In this document: positions 25,207 through 36,600 of the stretch, in pieces
Position numbering within the stretch: the stretch's first letter is position 1
Layout: each line of letters begins with the position of its first letter
Source: Burkholderia lata
GTDB taxonomy: Bacteria > Pseudomonadota > Gammaproteobacteria > Burkholderiales > Burkholderiaceae
Reading direction: 5' to 3'
NCBI RefSeq assembly: GCF_902499335.1
Contig: NZ_CABVQK010000001.1
Span: forward strand, 558,001-622,000
Length of the DNA stretch: 64,000 nt
Program-made: the position numbers and the translations under genes
The notes under the pieces: model-generated
Database searches by the model: none
Seen by the model: only the letters and a program-made list of their open reading frames with translations
What the model was told of the DNA's origin: nothing

Positions 25207-27177
25207 CTACCCGACATTCATCGGCAACAGCACCATCTGCTTGCCCTCGACGTGCAGGCGCGCCTGCAGTTCGACGGGCGTCTGGTTGTGCAGCCAGGCC
25301 GTGAGGAAATTCACGCGCCGGAAGATCAGCTTGCTCGCGAAGCACACCGAGTTCGGATACTCGTCGAGCGTCGACGACGCGAGGTTCATGAATTCGACGA
25401 CGGGATTCGTGCCGAACGCGATCCGGTAGTCGGCCGCGATGCCGTTGCGGCGGCAGTGCGCGACATAGTAGTCGAGCGATTCGGTGATCGCATGACGCAA
25501 CCGTTCAAGATGTTCGTGGCCGTCGTATGCCTTCGCATCGACTTCGCCGACCGCGAGGAAGATCACGTTGCGGAAATGCCCGGGAAACAGCCGGTTGACC
25601 CACAGCAGCGCGTGCATGCTCGCGCCGCGATGCTTGCCGACCAGCAGCACGGCCGTCGGCTGCAGCGGATCGGGCTTGCCCGGCGCGGTCGCCTCGTCGA
25701 CTTCGGGCGTCTTCCCCGAGAACAGCGCGTCTTCCTTCGCGAGCTGCGCACGCGTATAGGCGTAGTGGCGGTTGATCATGAAGCACAGCGCGATCACCGC
25801 GCTCGTCACGAGCACCGTGAGCCAGCCGCCCGCCGTGAACTTCTCGATCAGCGTGATGACGAGCACGGTCGCCGTCACGCTCAGCCCGAGCGCCGACAGG
25901 AAGAAGTGCTTGAACCAGCCCTGCTCGCTGCGATGGCGCCACCAGTACGTGCACAGCCCGAGCAGCGACAGGCTGAACGTGAGGAACACGTTGATGCTGT
26001 ACAGCACGACGAGCACGTCGACACTGCCGTGCGTCCACAAGAGGATCAGCAGGCTCGACAGCCCGACGACGATGATCCCGTTCTGCCGCACGAGACGCCC
26101 GGACAGGTCGCGGAAATGGCGCGGCACCCACGAATCCGACGCCATGTTCGACAGCACGGCCGGGCCGTCGAGGAAGCCGGTCTGCGCGCCGACCATCAGC
26201 AGTCCGGCCTCGAACGCGAGCACGGCCGCGAGCAATGCGTGGCGCGCGAACGCCGAGCCGAGCCCGAGATGGTCGATCACGCTGCCGAACACGACCGCGT
26301 TGAGCGTCTGGCCTTCGACGGGCCGCGCGTGCCACAGCATGTACAGCAGGATGATGCCGCCGGCCGTGAACGCGAGCGACGTCGACATGTACCACATCGT
26401 CACCTTGCCGTTCGGCACGCGCGGGTCCGCCAGCATGTTCACGTTGTTCGACACGGCCTCGAGGCCCGTATAGGTGCCGCCGCCGAGCGAGAACGCGCGC
26501 ATCAGTAGCGCGAGCATCACGAATACGCCGAGCGACTGCGACATCCCGTGTGCCTCGTGCACGGCATCGGGCACGATCATCGCGAGGTTGCTGCCGTGCA
26601 CGGCAACGCCGTACACGATCAGCGCGAAGTGCAGGATCACGAAGCCGATGAAGATCGGCAGCAGCACCATGATCGATTCGCGCATCCCGCGGAAATTGAG
26701 CCCCGTCATCAGCAGGATCAGCACGATCTCGGTCGTGAGCTTGAACGCCTGCGCGCTCACCGGCAGCAGGCTGAAGAATGCGTCGACGCCGCTCGCGAGC
26801 GACGTCGCGACGGTCAGCACGTAGTCGACCAGCAATGCCGCGCCGGATACCAGCCCCGGCTTCGACCCGAGCAGCGACGTCGCGACGCGGTAGCCGCCGC
26901 CGCCCGTCGGGAACAGCTCGATCACCTGGTTGTAGCCGAGCGCGATGATGAACACGGTCGCCGCCGTCGCGAGCGCGAGGAACAGCGCGAGCGGCGTGTG
27001 ATGCGCCAGCGCGAGAAACGCTTCTTCCGGGCCGTAGCATGACGACGACAGCCCGTCGGCGCCGAGCCCGACCCAGGCCAGCAGCGGCGTCACGGCGATC
27101 GCATGGCGCGTGCGTGGATCGAGCGGATCGAGCGGCTTTCCGACGAGCAATTGCCAGACCTTCTCAACTCTTGTCAC
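25207..27177 (-). CDS. APC-superfamily permease, KimA/YdaO-like
   Basis: A 656-residue membrane protein: about 12 helices over the first 480 residues and a soluble C-terminal domain of about 150 residues. The first helix region GLGADGLSSSCYGPEEAF and FPTGGGGYRVATSLLG resemble the KimA/YdaO group of potassium importers more than classic amino-acid permeases. The C-terminal part (KHRGASMHALLWVNRLFP) has the look of a nucleotide-binding regulatory domain. Start is GTG 27177 with GGGAGGCGTC in front. Potassium or amino-acid import is possible; potassium is favoured on the N-terminal motif. Confidence 0.8.
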   Translation of the reverse strand: MTRVEKVWQLLVGKPLDPLDPRTRHAIAVTPLLAWVGLGADGLSSSCYGPEEAFLALAHHTPLALFLALATAATVFIIALGYNQVIELFPTGGGGYRVATSLLGSKPGLVSGAALLVDYVLTVATSLASGVDAFFSLLPVSAQAFKLTTEIVLILLMTGLNFRGMRESIMVLLPIFIGFVILHFALIVYGVAVHGSNLAMIVPDAVHEAHGMSQSLGVFVMLALLMRAFSLGGGTYTGLEAVSNNVNMLADPRVPNGKVTMWYMSTSLAFTAGGIILLYMLWHARPVEGQTLNAVVFGSVIDHLGLGSAFARHALLAAVLAFEAGLLMVGAQTGFLDGPAVLSNMASDSWVPRHFRDLSGRLVRQNGIIVVGLSSLLILLWTHGSVDVLVVLYSINVFLTFSLSLLGLCTYWWRHRSEQGWFKHFFLSALGLSVTATVLVITLIEKFTAGGWLTVLVTSAVIALCFMINRHYAYTRAQLAKEDALFSGKTPEVDEATAPGKPDPLQPTAVLLVGKHRGASMHALLWVNRLFPGHFRNVIFLAVGEVDAKAYDGHEHLERLRHAITESLDYYVAHCRRNGIAADYRIAFGTNPVVEFMNLASSTLDEYPNSVCFASKLIFRRVNFLTAWLHNQTPVELQARLHVEGKQMVLLPMNVG

Positions 27178-27320
27178 GACGCCTCCCGAGCGCGATACGC
27201 CGAAGCCTCCCCATCAACGATAAATGAGCTGCCGATCAACTTCCAGTCCGCACATTCCATAGGAGAATGGCGAATCCGGACAATTTTCTTTCAGGATGCC
27301 GACGTATTTCCGACTAATCG

Positions 27321-27335
27321 ATGACATTACGTCAT
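27321..27335. promoter_or_regulatory. Inverted repeat before the APC permease gene
   Basis: ATGAC-ATTAC-GTCAT lies about 145 bases upstream of the permease start, in the 186-base AT-rich gap after the glucokinase gene. It could be an operator or the remnant of one; no other signal supports it. Confidence 0.25.
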
Positions 27336-27363
27336 ACTGCGGACGCGTGAAGCGACTGCACCG

Positions 27364-28374
27364 TCAATCGGCCTCGCCGAGCACGCGTGCCAGCAACCGC
27401 GAAACGCCGGCGAACGCCGGAAACGGCGCGGTGATCACGAACGTCGGAATGCGCGCGAGATAGCCCGCGAAACGGCCTTTCGCCTCGAAGCGCGCGCGAA
27501 ACGGCGAAGCATCGAAACGCGCGCCGAGTCGCGGCACCACCCCGCCGCCGATATGGATGCCGCCGGTCGCGCCGAGCGTCAGTGCCAGGTTGCCCGCGAG
27601 CGTCCCGAGCATGCCGCAGAAGCAATCGAGCGTCTCGCCGCAATCCGGATCGCCCGCGAGCATGCGCTCGACGATGACGGCCGGATCGGTCTCGACGACC
27701 GCACGGCCGTCGCGCGCAGCCAGCGCCTCATGAATCACCGCGATACCGGGGCCGGCCGCGAGCCGCTCGAACGACACGTGCGGCCAGCGCTTGCGCGCAT
27801 GGGCGAGCACCCGATCCTCGCGCTCGTCCGACGGCGCGAACGACACGTGCCCGCCTTCGCCGGACAGCGGCACCCACGCGTCGCCCGCACGCACGAGCGC
27901 CGACACGCCAAGCCCGGTACCGGCCCCGAGCACGCCGATCGTGCCGCCCGCCTGCGCGCATCCGCCCCCCACCTGTCGCCGGTGCCCGGCCGGCAGGTAC
28001 GGCACCGCCATCGCCAGCGCCGCGAAGTCGTTGACCACGTGCAGCGTGTCGAACCCGAGCGCCCGGCGCGTCGCATCGACCGAGAAACACCAGTCGAAGT
28101 TGGTCATGCGAACCGTGTCGCCGTCCACCGGGTTGGCGATCGCGATCGCCGCGTGACGGACCGGCGCGGCGCCCGCCTCACGCAAGTACGACCGTATCGC
28201 GCCCGCGACATCCGTATGGTCGCCGCACCGATACACACGCACGCAGCCGATTGCGCCGCGCGCGGTCTCCAGCGCGAAGCGCGCGTTCGTGCCGCCGATA
28301 TCCGCCAGCAGGCGGGGGCCGACCGCCCCCGACACGCCGGCACCTGTACCTCCACCGCGGACCGGATCGCTCAT
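27364..28374 (-). CDS. glk: Glucokinase
   Basis: A 336-residue bacterial glucokinase (ATP + D-glucose to glucose 6-phosphate, cytoplasm). Motifs: [15 protein letters not shown] (phosphate site), [11 protein letters not shown] (catalytic Asp), [12 protein letters not shown], and [10 protein letters not shown] with the zinc-independent glucose-binding Glu and His of the Glk group. GGGAGGCACG precedes the ATG. It is the last gene of the thu-like operon, so it probably phosphorylates glucose released from the imported disaccharide. Confidence 0.9.
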   Translation of the reverse strand: MSDPVRGGGTGAGVSGAVGPRLLADIGGTNARFALETARGAIGCVRVYRCGDHTDVAGAIRSYLREAGAAPVRHAAIAIANPVDGDTVRMTNFDWCFSVDATRRALGFDTLHVVNDFAALAMAVPYLPAGHRRQVGGGCAQAGGTIGVLGAGTGLGVSALVRAGDAWVPLSGEGGHVSFAPSDEREDRVLAHARKRWPHVSFERLAAGPGIAVIHEALAARDGRAVVETDPAVIVERMLAGDPDCGETLDCFCGMLGTLAGNLALTLGATGGIHIGGGVVPRLGARFDASPFRARFEAKGRFAGYLARIPTFVITAPFPAFAGVSRLLARVLGEAD

Positions 28375-28546
28375 CGTGCCTCCCGGAAAGTCGCGGCCCG
28401 CCGGGCCCGCACGCCCCGGCACGGCCGCGCCGCGCACCGCGCGAAACGGCTCGGGCCAGCGCCGAACCGCGGCCCGCCCGCTCCTCGCGACAGCGCAAGC
28501 GCATCGCCCTCCTTCTGCATCGTCATGGGCAGCTCCATCATGTCGG

Positions 28547-30097
<1,551 letters not shown>

Positions 30098-31252
30098 TCA
30101 GCCTGCGACGTCGAGATCGAGATCGAGCACCGGCGGCGCGCAGACGCTCGCCGGTTGCGGTGCATGGATGCGGATCGGCTCGCCCGCTGCCGCGCTCGCA
30201 TAGATCGCGTCGAGAATCTCCATCACGATCAACCCTTCCTCGCCCGGCGCAGGATGTGGCACGTCGCACAGGATCGCCTCTGCGTAGTCGTACATCGCCG
30301 AACGCGCGCCGTCGGCCGGCGGATTCAGATGCATGTCGAACTGTGCGCCGTGCTGCTCGACGAAGATGTGCGCGTCGAACGTGTAACCTTCGTTCAGGTT
30401 CTTTTGCAGCAGACCGGCGCGCGTGCCGAGCAGGCGCGTCTCCATCAGCTCCGCCTCCTGGATATGGGTTGCCCACGATGCCTCGAGCGCGAGCGTCGCA
30501 CCGTTGTCGAAACGGATCAGCGCGGCCGCGAGATCCTCGACGTCGAAGGTCTTGCCCGCACGCGTCGCGAGCGCACGCGCGATCGGATCGTAGGTACTGC
30601 CCATCACCCAGACCGGCTTCGGGTAGCCCATCAGCCACAGTGCGAGATCAAGGCGATGCACGCCGAGATCGATGAGCGGCCCGCCGCCCGCCAGCGCCTT
30701 CGTGCCGAACCAGCCGCCGAAGCCCGGCATCCCGCGCCGGCGGTGCCAGACGGTGCGGCCGAAGTAGAAATCGCCGAACACGCCACCATCGACCTGTGCC
30801 TTCAACGCGCGCGACTGCGCGCTGAAACGGTAGGAGAAATTGATCATCAGCCGCTTGCCGGCGCGCTGCGCGGCGATCAGCATCTCGCGGCCCTCGTCCG
30901 CGTTCAGCGCCATCGGCTTCTCGCACAGCACGTGGCAACCGGCATCGAACGCCGCGAGCGTCAGGTCGCGATGAAACTTGTTCGGCGTGCAGACGCTGAC
31001 GACATCGAGCCGCTCCGCGGCGAACATCGCTTCCGCCGACGCGTAGCGTGCATCGATCCCGAACGCATCGCCGATCTTCGCGACGCGCTTCGCGTCGGGA
31101 TCCGCGATCGCGACGACGTCGACGTCCGGGTGCTCGCGCCAGCCCTCGATATGCTTGCGGCCGATGCCGAGCCCGATCACGCCGACACGCAGGCGCCGGC
31201 CACGCGCCACCGCCGCGGCTTCAGGCAGCTCCACCTTGTAGTCGTCGTTCAT
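30098..31252 (-). CDS. thuB: Gfo/Idh/MocA-family dehydrogenase (ThuB-like)
   Basis: A 384-residue NAD(P)-dependent sugar dehydrogenase: Rossmann motif [12 protein letters not shown] near residue 23, CEKPMAL with the conserved Lys, and the [17 protein letters not shown] segment carrying the catalytic Asp/His. It overlaps thuA by four bases. In rhizobia, ThuA and ThuB together convert trehalose, maltitol and related disaccharides to 3-keto derivatives. The gene order here matches thuEFGKAB, which is the basis for the name; the substrate in this organism is inferred. Confidence 0.85.
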   Translation of the reverse strand: MNDDYKVELPEAAAVARGRRLRVGVIGLGIGRKHIEGWREHPDVDVVAIADPDAKRVAKIGDAFGIDARYASAEAMFAAERLDVVSVCTPNKFHRDLTLAAFDAGCHVLCEKPMALNADEGREMLIAAQRAGKRLMINFSYRFSAQSRALKAQVDGGVFGDFYFGRTVWHRRRGMPGFGGWFGTKALAGGGPLIDLGVHRLDLALWLMGYPKPVWVMGSTYDPIARALATRAGKTFDVEDLAAALIRFDNGATLALEASWATHIQEAELMETRLLGTRAGLLQKNLNEGYTFDAHIFVEQHGAQFDMHLNPPADGARSAMYDYAEAILCDVPHPAPGEEGLIVMEILDAIYASAAAGEPIRIHAPQPASVCAPPVLDLDLDVAG

Positions 31253-32058
31253 GCGAGATCTCCCGCGGTCTGCTGGATACCGACGTGCGCGAACTGCCCG
31301 CTCTTCTCGCTGAGTGCCTCGAGCGGCGCCGACGACGGGCAACGGTCCGCGAGATTCACGCGCGGCGCGGCCCACTGCACCGCATTCGCGATCACGCGCT
31401 GCACGTTGCGATCGTGATAGGTCGGATAGGCTTCATGGCCCGGACGGAAGTAGAAGATCCGGCCGTGGCCGCGCTCCCAGCAACAGCCGGAGCGAAACAC
31501 CTCGCCGCCCTCGAACCACGAGATGAACACCGTCGAATCCGGCTGCGGGATATCGAAGCGCTCGCCGTACATTTCCTCGTGCTGCAGCTCGAAATACTCG
31601 CCGAGCCCGGCCGCGATCGGATGCGACGGTTCGACGACCCACAACCGCTCCTTCTCGGCGGCCTCGCGCCACTTGAGCGAACAGTTCGTGCCGAGCAGGC
31701 GGCGGAAGATCTTCGAGAAATGCCCCGAATGCAGCACGATCAGGCCCATCCCCTCGAGCACGCGGCGCTGCACACGCTCGACGACTTCGTCGGATACCTT
31801 CGCATGCGCCTTGTGCCCCCACCAGATCAGCACGTCGCACGCGGCGAGCCGCGCCTCGTCGAGCCCGTGCTCCGGCTGGTCGAGCGTCGCGACGCCGATC
31901 TCGAGCGGCAGCGCGCCGTGCCCGAGCGCCGGCGTTTCTGCAAGCGCGCTGGCGATCACCTGGTGCAGGCCGTCCGGATAGATCGCGCGCACACCGGCGT
32001 TTTCGCGTTCGTGTTCGAATTCGTTCCAGACGATCACCGAAAGTTTTTTGCTTTGCAT
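31249..32058 (-). CDS. thuA: ThuA-domain protein (trehalose utilisation)
   Basis: A 269-residue ThuA-family protein with the class-I-glutamine-amidotransferase-like fold: [12 protein letters not shown] at the start, [25 protein letters not shown] and [17 protein letters not shown]. In Sinorhizobium ThuA works with ThuB in the oxidative use of trehalose-type disaccharides. The stop overlaps the thuB start, so translation is coupled. The ATG at 32058 follows AAAAAGGATAGTT, with AGGA as the ribosome binding site. Confidence 0.87.
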   Translation of the reverse strand: MQSKKLSVIVWNEFEHERENAGVRAIYPDGLHQVIASALAETPALGHGALPLEIGVATLDQPEHGLDEARLAACDVLIWWGHKAHAKVSDEVVERVQRRVLEGMGLIVLHSGHFSKIFRRLLGTNCSLKWREAAEKERLWVVEPSHPIAAGLGEYFELQHEEMYGERFDIPQPDSTVFISWFEGGEVFRSGCCWERGHGRIFYFRPGHEAYPTYHDRNVQRVIANAVQWAAPRVNLADRCPSSAPLEALSEKSGQFAHVGIQQTAGDLA

Positions 32059-32149
32059 AACTATCCTTTTTGTATGAGTGGGCGCCGATTCGACAGCGGC
32101 CGCGCGCCGTGGCCGCCTGAAAGCCGTGACCGGATTTAGAGCGTGGTGC

Positions 32150-33286
<1,137 letters not shown>

Positions 33287-33325
33287 GCTTTTGCTCCTGT
33301 TTGACGACGTCGGGCGCACGCCCGC

Positions 33326-34156
33326 TCAACCCTTGACCGCGCCTGCCGTCAGCCCGGACACGATCTGACGCTGGCAGACCATCACCAGCAGCACGAGCGG
33401 CACCGTGACGATCACCGACGCGGCCATGATCGTTCCCCACGGCAGTTCGAAGCTGCTCGCCCCGGAGATCATCGTGATCGCAACCGGGACCGTCCGCTGC
33501 CCGGACGAGATCGTGAAGGTCAGCGCGAACAGGAACTCGTTCCAGGCCGACACGAACGCGAGGAGCGACGTCGCGGCAAGCGCGGGCCGCAGCAGCGGCA
33601 TGAAGATCCGGAAGATCAGCGTGAACACGCCGACCCCGTCGACCAGCGCCGCCTCCTCCAGCTCGCGCGGCAGCTCGCGCATGAACGTGACGAGGATCCA
33701 GATCGTGAACGGCAGCGTGAAGATCAGGTCGGACAGCACGAGCGCGCCGAGGCGGTCGTACAGGCCGAGTGCGCGGATCAGCTCGAACAGCCCCGACAGG
33801 ATCGCGACCTGCGGAAACATCGACACGCCGAGGATGCACATCATCAGCACGCCGCGCCCGCGAAACGACACGCGGCCGAGCGCGTACGCAGCCAGCACCG
33901 ACACCGCGAGCGACAGCGCCACCGCGCCGCCGGCGACCCATGCCGAATTCAGCAGGTACGCGCCGAACGGCTGGTCGCGGAACAGCTGCCGGTAGTTGTC
34001 GAGCGACGGGCTCGCCGGAAACAGCGACGTATCGAACAGCGCGTCGCCGTGCTTGACCGACGTGCCGATCATGTAGACGAGCGGGAACAGCGCGACCGTC
34101 AGCACGAGCGCCGACAGCACCCCGTACACCGCGGTCTCGAGCGGATGCTTCTTCAT
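33326..34156 (-). CDS. thuG: ABC sugar permease, MalG-like (ThuG)
   Basis: A 276-residue inner-membrane permease with six helices and the EAA loop EEAALVDGVGVFTLIFRIFMPL that docks on the ATPase. Length and N-terminal short leader are those of MalG-type subunits. It begins one base after the end of the MalF-like gene, so the two are translated together. Confidence 0.92.
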   Translation of the reverse strand: MKKHPLETAVYGVLSALVLTVALFPLVYMIGTSVKHGDALFDTSLFPASPSLDNYRQLFRDQPFGAYLLNSAWVAGGAVALSLAVSVLAAYALGRVSFRGRGVLMMCILGVSMFPQVAILSGLFELIRALGLYDRLGALVLSDLIFTLPFTIWILVTFMRELPRELEEAALVDGVGVFTLIFRIFMPLLRPALAATSLLAFVSAWNEFLFALTFTISSGQRTVPVAITMISGASSFELPWGTIMAASVIVTVPLVLLVMVCQRQIVSGLTAGAVKG

Positions 34157-34157
34157 T

Positions 34158-35114
34158 TCAGGCCTCCTGGATCCGGCGCCGGCTGACGGCCATGTAGCCG
34201 ACGGTGAACAGCACGATCGTCGCGAACAGCAGCATCGCCGACGCCGACCCGAAGCCCACCTGCTGGAAATCGATCAGTTGTTCGCGCACGTACACCGACA
34301 TGCTTTTCGTGACGCGGCTGTTCGACGTCATCACGTAGATCAGGTCGAACACGCGCAATGCGTCGAGCGACCGGAAAATCATCGCGACCAGTACGCCCGG
34401 CAGGATCAGCGGCAGCGTCACCGACCGGAACACCCGCCAGCGCGGCACGCCGTCGACGCGTGCGGCCTCGTAGCAGTCGCGCGGCACGGTCTGCAGCGCG
34501 GCGAGCATCAGCAGCGCCATGAACGGCGTGGTCTTCCAGACGTCGACGAACACGATGGTCGGAAACACGAGGCGGGCATCGGCGGTGAACGCGAGCGGTT
34601 CGTGAATCGCGCCGATCGCCATCAGCATCGCATTGACGATGCCGAACTGGTCGTTGAGCATCCAGCTCCAGATCTTCGCGGAAACGACGGTCGGGATCGC
34701 CCACGGCACCAGCACGGCAGCGCGCAGCAGCGTGCGCAACCGCGACGGCACGTCGAGCAGCAGCGCCACGCCGAGCCCGGCGGCCGTCTCGAGCAGCACC
34801 GATACGACCGCGAACAGCACCGTGTTGCCCACCGCCTGCCACCACGACGGATCGCGCAGGACGCCCGCCGCGCCGACGTAGTTGTCGAGGCCGACGAACC
34901 GTCGCTGCGTCAGGTCGGACAGTTGCGCGTCGGTCAGGCTGAACCACGCGGTGCGCAACAGCGGCCAGCCTGCGATCGCCACCAGCATCAGCATCGCCGG
35001 CGCGACCAGCAGCCACGCCTGGCGTCGGCGGGCCCTCGCCAGGCCGGTTCCGGTTCGCGTCTGACTCTCTACTAACGAAGGAGTCCTGTCTATCTGGATG
35101 CTTGCGGTTCTCAT
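34158..35114 (-). CDS. thuF: ABC sugar permease, MalF-like (ThuF)
   Basis: A 318-residue permease with six helices and the EAA loop EAARVDGVPRWRVFRSVTLPLI. The 35-residue basic N-terminus before the first helix is normal for MalF-type subunits outside enterics. It lies 69 bases downstream of the binding-protein gene and forms the heterodimeric channel with the next gene product. Confidence 0.92.
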   Translation of the reverse strand: MRTASIQIDRTPSLVESQTRTGTGLARARRRQAWLLVAPAMLMLVAIAGWPLLRTAWFSLTDAQLSDLTQRRFVGLDNYVGAAGVLRDPSWWQAVGNTVLFAVVSVLLETAAGLGVALLLDVPSRLRTLLRAAVLVPWAIPTVVSAKIWSWMLNDQFGIVNAMLMAIGAIHEPLAFTADARLVFPTIVFVDVWKTTPFMALLMLAALQTVPRDCYEAARVDGVPRWRVFRSVTLPLILPGVLVAMIFRSLDALRVFDLIYVMTSNSRVTKSMSVYVREQLIDFQQVGFGSASAMLLFATIVLFTVGYMAVSRRRIQEA

Positions 35115-35183
35115 GAGAAGTCTCCCGTCAGGGCCGGCGCCGTCGGGCAGCCGGCCGGGTCGATCGGTCGTGAGGCGCCGCGC

Positions 35184-36452
35184 TCAGCGCCAGTTGCCGG
35201 CCGGCGCGAGCCGGTTGAGCGACGAAGCGAGCCTCGCGAGCGCGCTCGCCGCGCCGTCGCTGCCCGCGAGCACGTCGTGCGCGGCATTCCAGAACTGGTT
35301 GCTGACCTGGTTGTATCGGGCACCGGTGACCGTCGACGGGCGCGCCACCGCGCTGTTGAAGGTCAGCAGCAGGTCGGCCATGAACGGGTTGGCCTGGAGG
35401 ACGTCCTTGTCATGGTAGAGCGCGGGCATCGTCGGATTGAACGACGCCTGCACCGCGCGCATCTTCTGCACGTCCGCGCTCGACAGGTACATCACGAGAT
35501 CGGCGGCCAGCTTCGGGTTCGGCGAGTAGCGCGACACCGCGAGCTGCCAGCCGCCGAGCGCGGCGGCCTGACGGCCGTCGGCGCCGCCCTTCGGCAGCGG
35601 CGCGATACCGACCTTGCCTTTCATCGGGCTGCCGGCGCGGTTCGTGATCGCCCATGCGTACGGCCAGTTGCGCATGAACACCGCATTGCCGGCCTGGAAC
35701 ACGCCGCGCGACTCTTCCTCGCCGTAGTTCAGCACCGCCTTCGGGCTGATCGTGCCGACCCATTTCGCGGCCTGGTCGAGCGCCTTGATCGCACCCGGGT
35801 TGTCGATCGTGACGCGCCCCTTGTCGTCGATCACCGTGCCGCCGTTGTGGCTGGCGACCCATTCGAGCGCATCGCAGGTGAGCCCTTCGTACGCACGCCC
35901 CTGCCAGACGTAGCCCCACACCTTCTCGTTGCCGGCAGCGCGTTCGCTCGCCTGGATCCTGCGCGCGGTCGCGTCGAGTTCGTCCCACGTCGCGGGCACC
36001 TTCGCCCGGTACTTGTCGAGCAGGTCCTTGCGGTAGTAGAGCAGGCCCGTGTCGATGAACCACGGCATCGCGACCAGTTTGCCGTTCACGGTGTTGTTCG
36101 CGACGATGCTCGGAAACGACTGGCTTTCCTGGCCTTTGCTGTACGGCTTCAGGTCGACCAGGTGGTTCGCGAGGATCCCCGGCCAGACCGTATCGATCTG
36201 CATCACGTCGATCTTGTCCGATCCGCTGCCGAGGAGCTGCTGGTAGAGCGCGAGCGTCTCGCTCGAGTTGTTCGGCATGCTGATGAACTCGACCTCGTTG
36301 CCGGTCTTCTCGGCCCAGCGCTTCGCCGATACCTGGCAGATGTCCTGGTCGACGCCTGCCGCGCCGCACGCAATCCTCAGCGTCGCCGCACCGGCCGTGG
36401 CGGCCGTTGTCGCAAGCGCCATCGCCAGCAAGACCGACTTGATCTTCGTCAT
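35184..36452 (-). CDS. thuE: Periplasmic sugar-binding protein (ThuE-like)
   Basis: A 422-residue family 1 extracellular solute-binding protein with a cleavable signal peptide ending TAGAA and the typical first strand TLRIACG. The body shows the usual MalE-like order (DVMQIDTVWPGILANHLVDL, MPWFIDTGLLYYRKDLL, FMRNWPYAWA). It captures the disaccharide for the ThuFGK importer and is the first gene of the operon; no LacI regulator sits beside it, unlike rhizobial thuR. Confidence 0.9.
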   Translation of the reverse strand: MTKIKSVLLAMALATTAATAGAATLRIACGAAGVDQDICQVSAKRWAEKTGNEVEFISMPNNSSETLALYQQLLGSGSDKIDVMQIDTVWPGILANHLVDLKPYSKGQESQSFPSIVANNTVNGKLVAMPWFIDTGLLYYRKDLLDKYRAKVPATWDELDATARRIQASERAAGNEKVWGYVWQGRAYEGLTCDALEWVASHNGGTVIDDKGRVTIDNPGAIKALDQAAKWVGTISPKAVLNYGEEESRGVFQAGNAVFMRNWPYAWAITNRAGSPMKGKVGIAPLPKGGADGRQAAALGGWQLAVSRYSPNPKLAADLVMYLSSADVQKMRAVQASFNPTMPALYHDKDVLQANPFMADLLLTFNSAVARPSTVTGARYNQVSNQFWNAAHDVLAGSDGAASALARLASSLNRLAPAGNWR

Positions 36453-36539
36453 GGGGTGTCTCCGTCCGTTGTTCGATTTTTACGCCGTGGCGTCGCGACT
36501 GCGTCGCCGCTGCCGTACCGCTATGAAACACCCGTCCCG

Positions 36540-36585
36540 TTAATCGAACATTTCGGAAACACGCGTTGCCATTAACAATCGAAAC
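36540..36585 (-). promoter_or_regulatory. Candidate control region of the thu-like operon
   Basis: Upstream of thuE are two related direct repeats, TTAATCGAAC (36540-36549) and TTAACAATCGAAAC (36572-36585), and the dyad CGAA-CAT-TTCG (36545-36555). These lie in the 148-base gap before the histidine-kinase gene ends. No canonical LacI operator with a central CG was seen. Confidence 0.3.
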
Positions 36586-36600
36586 AATCGGCGCCGGGCG

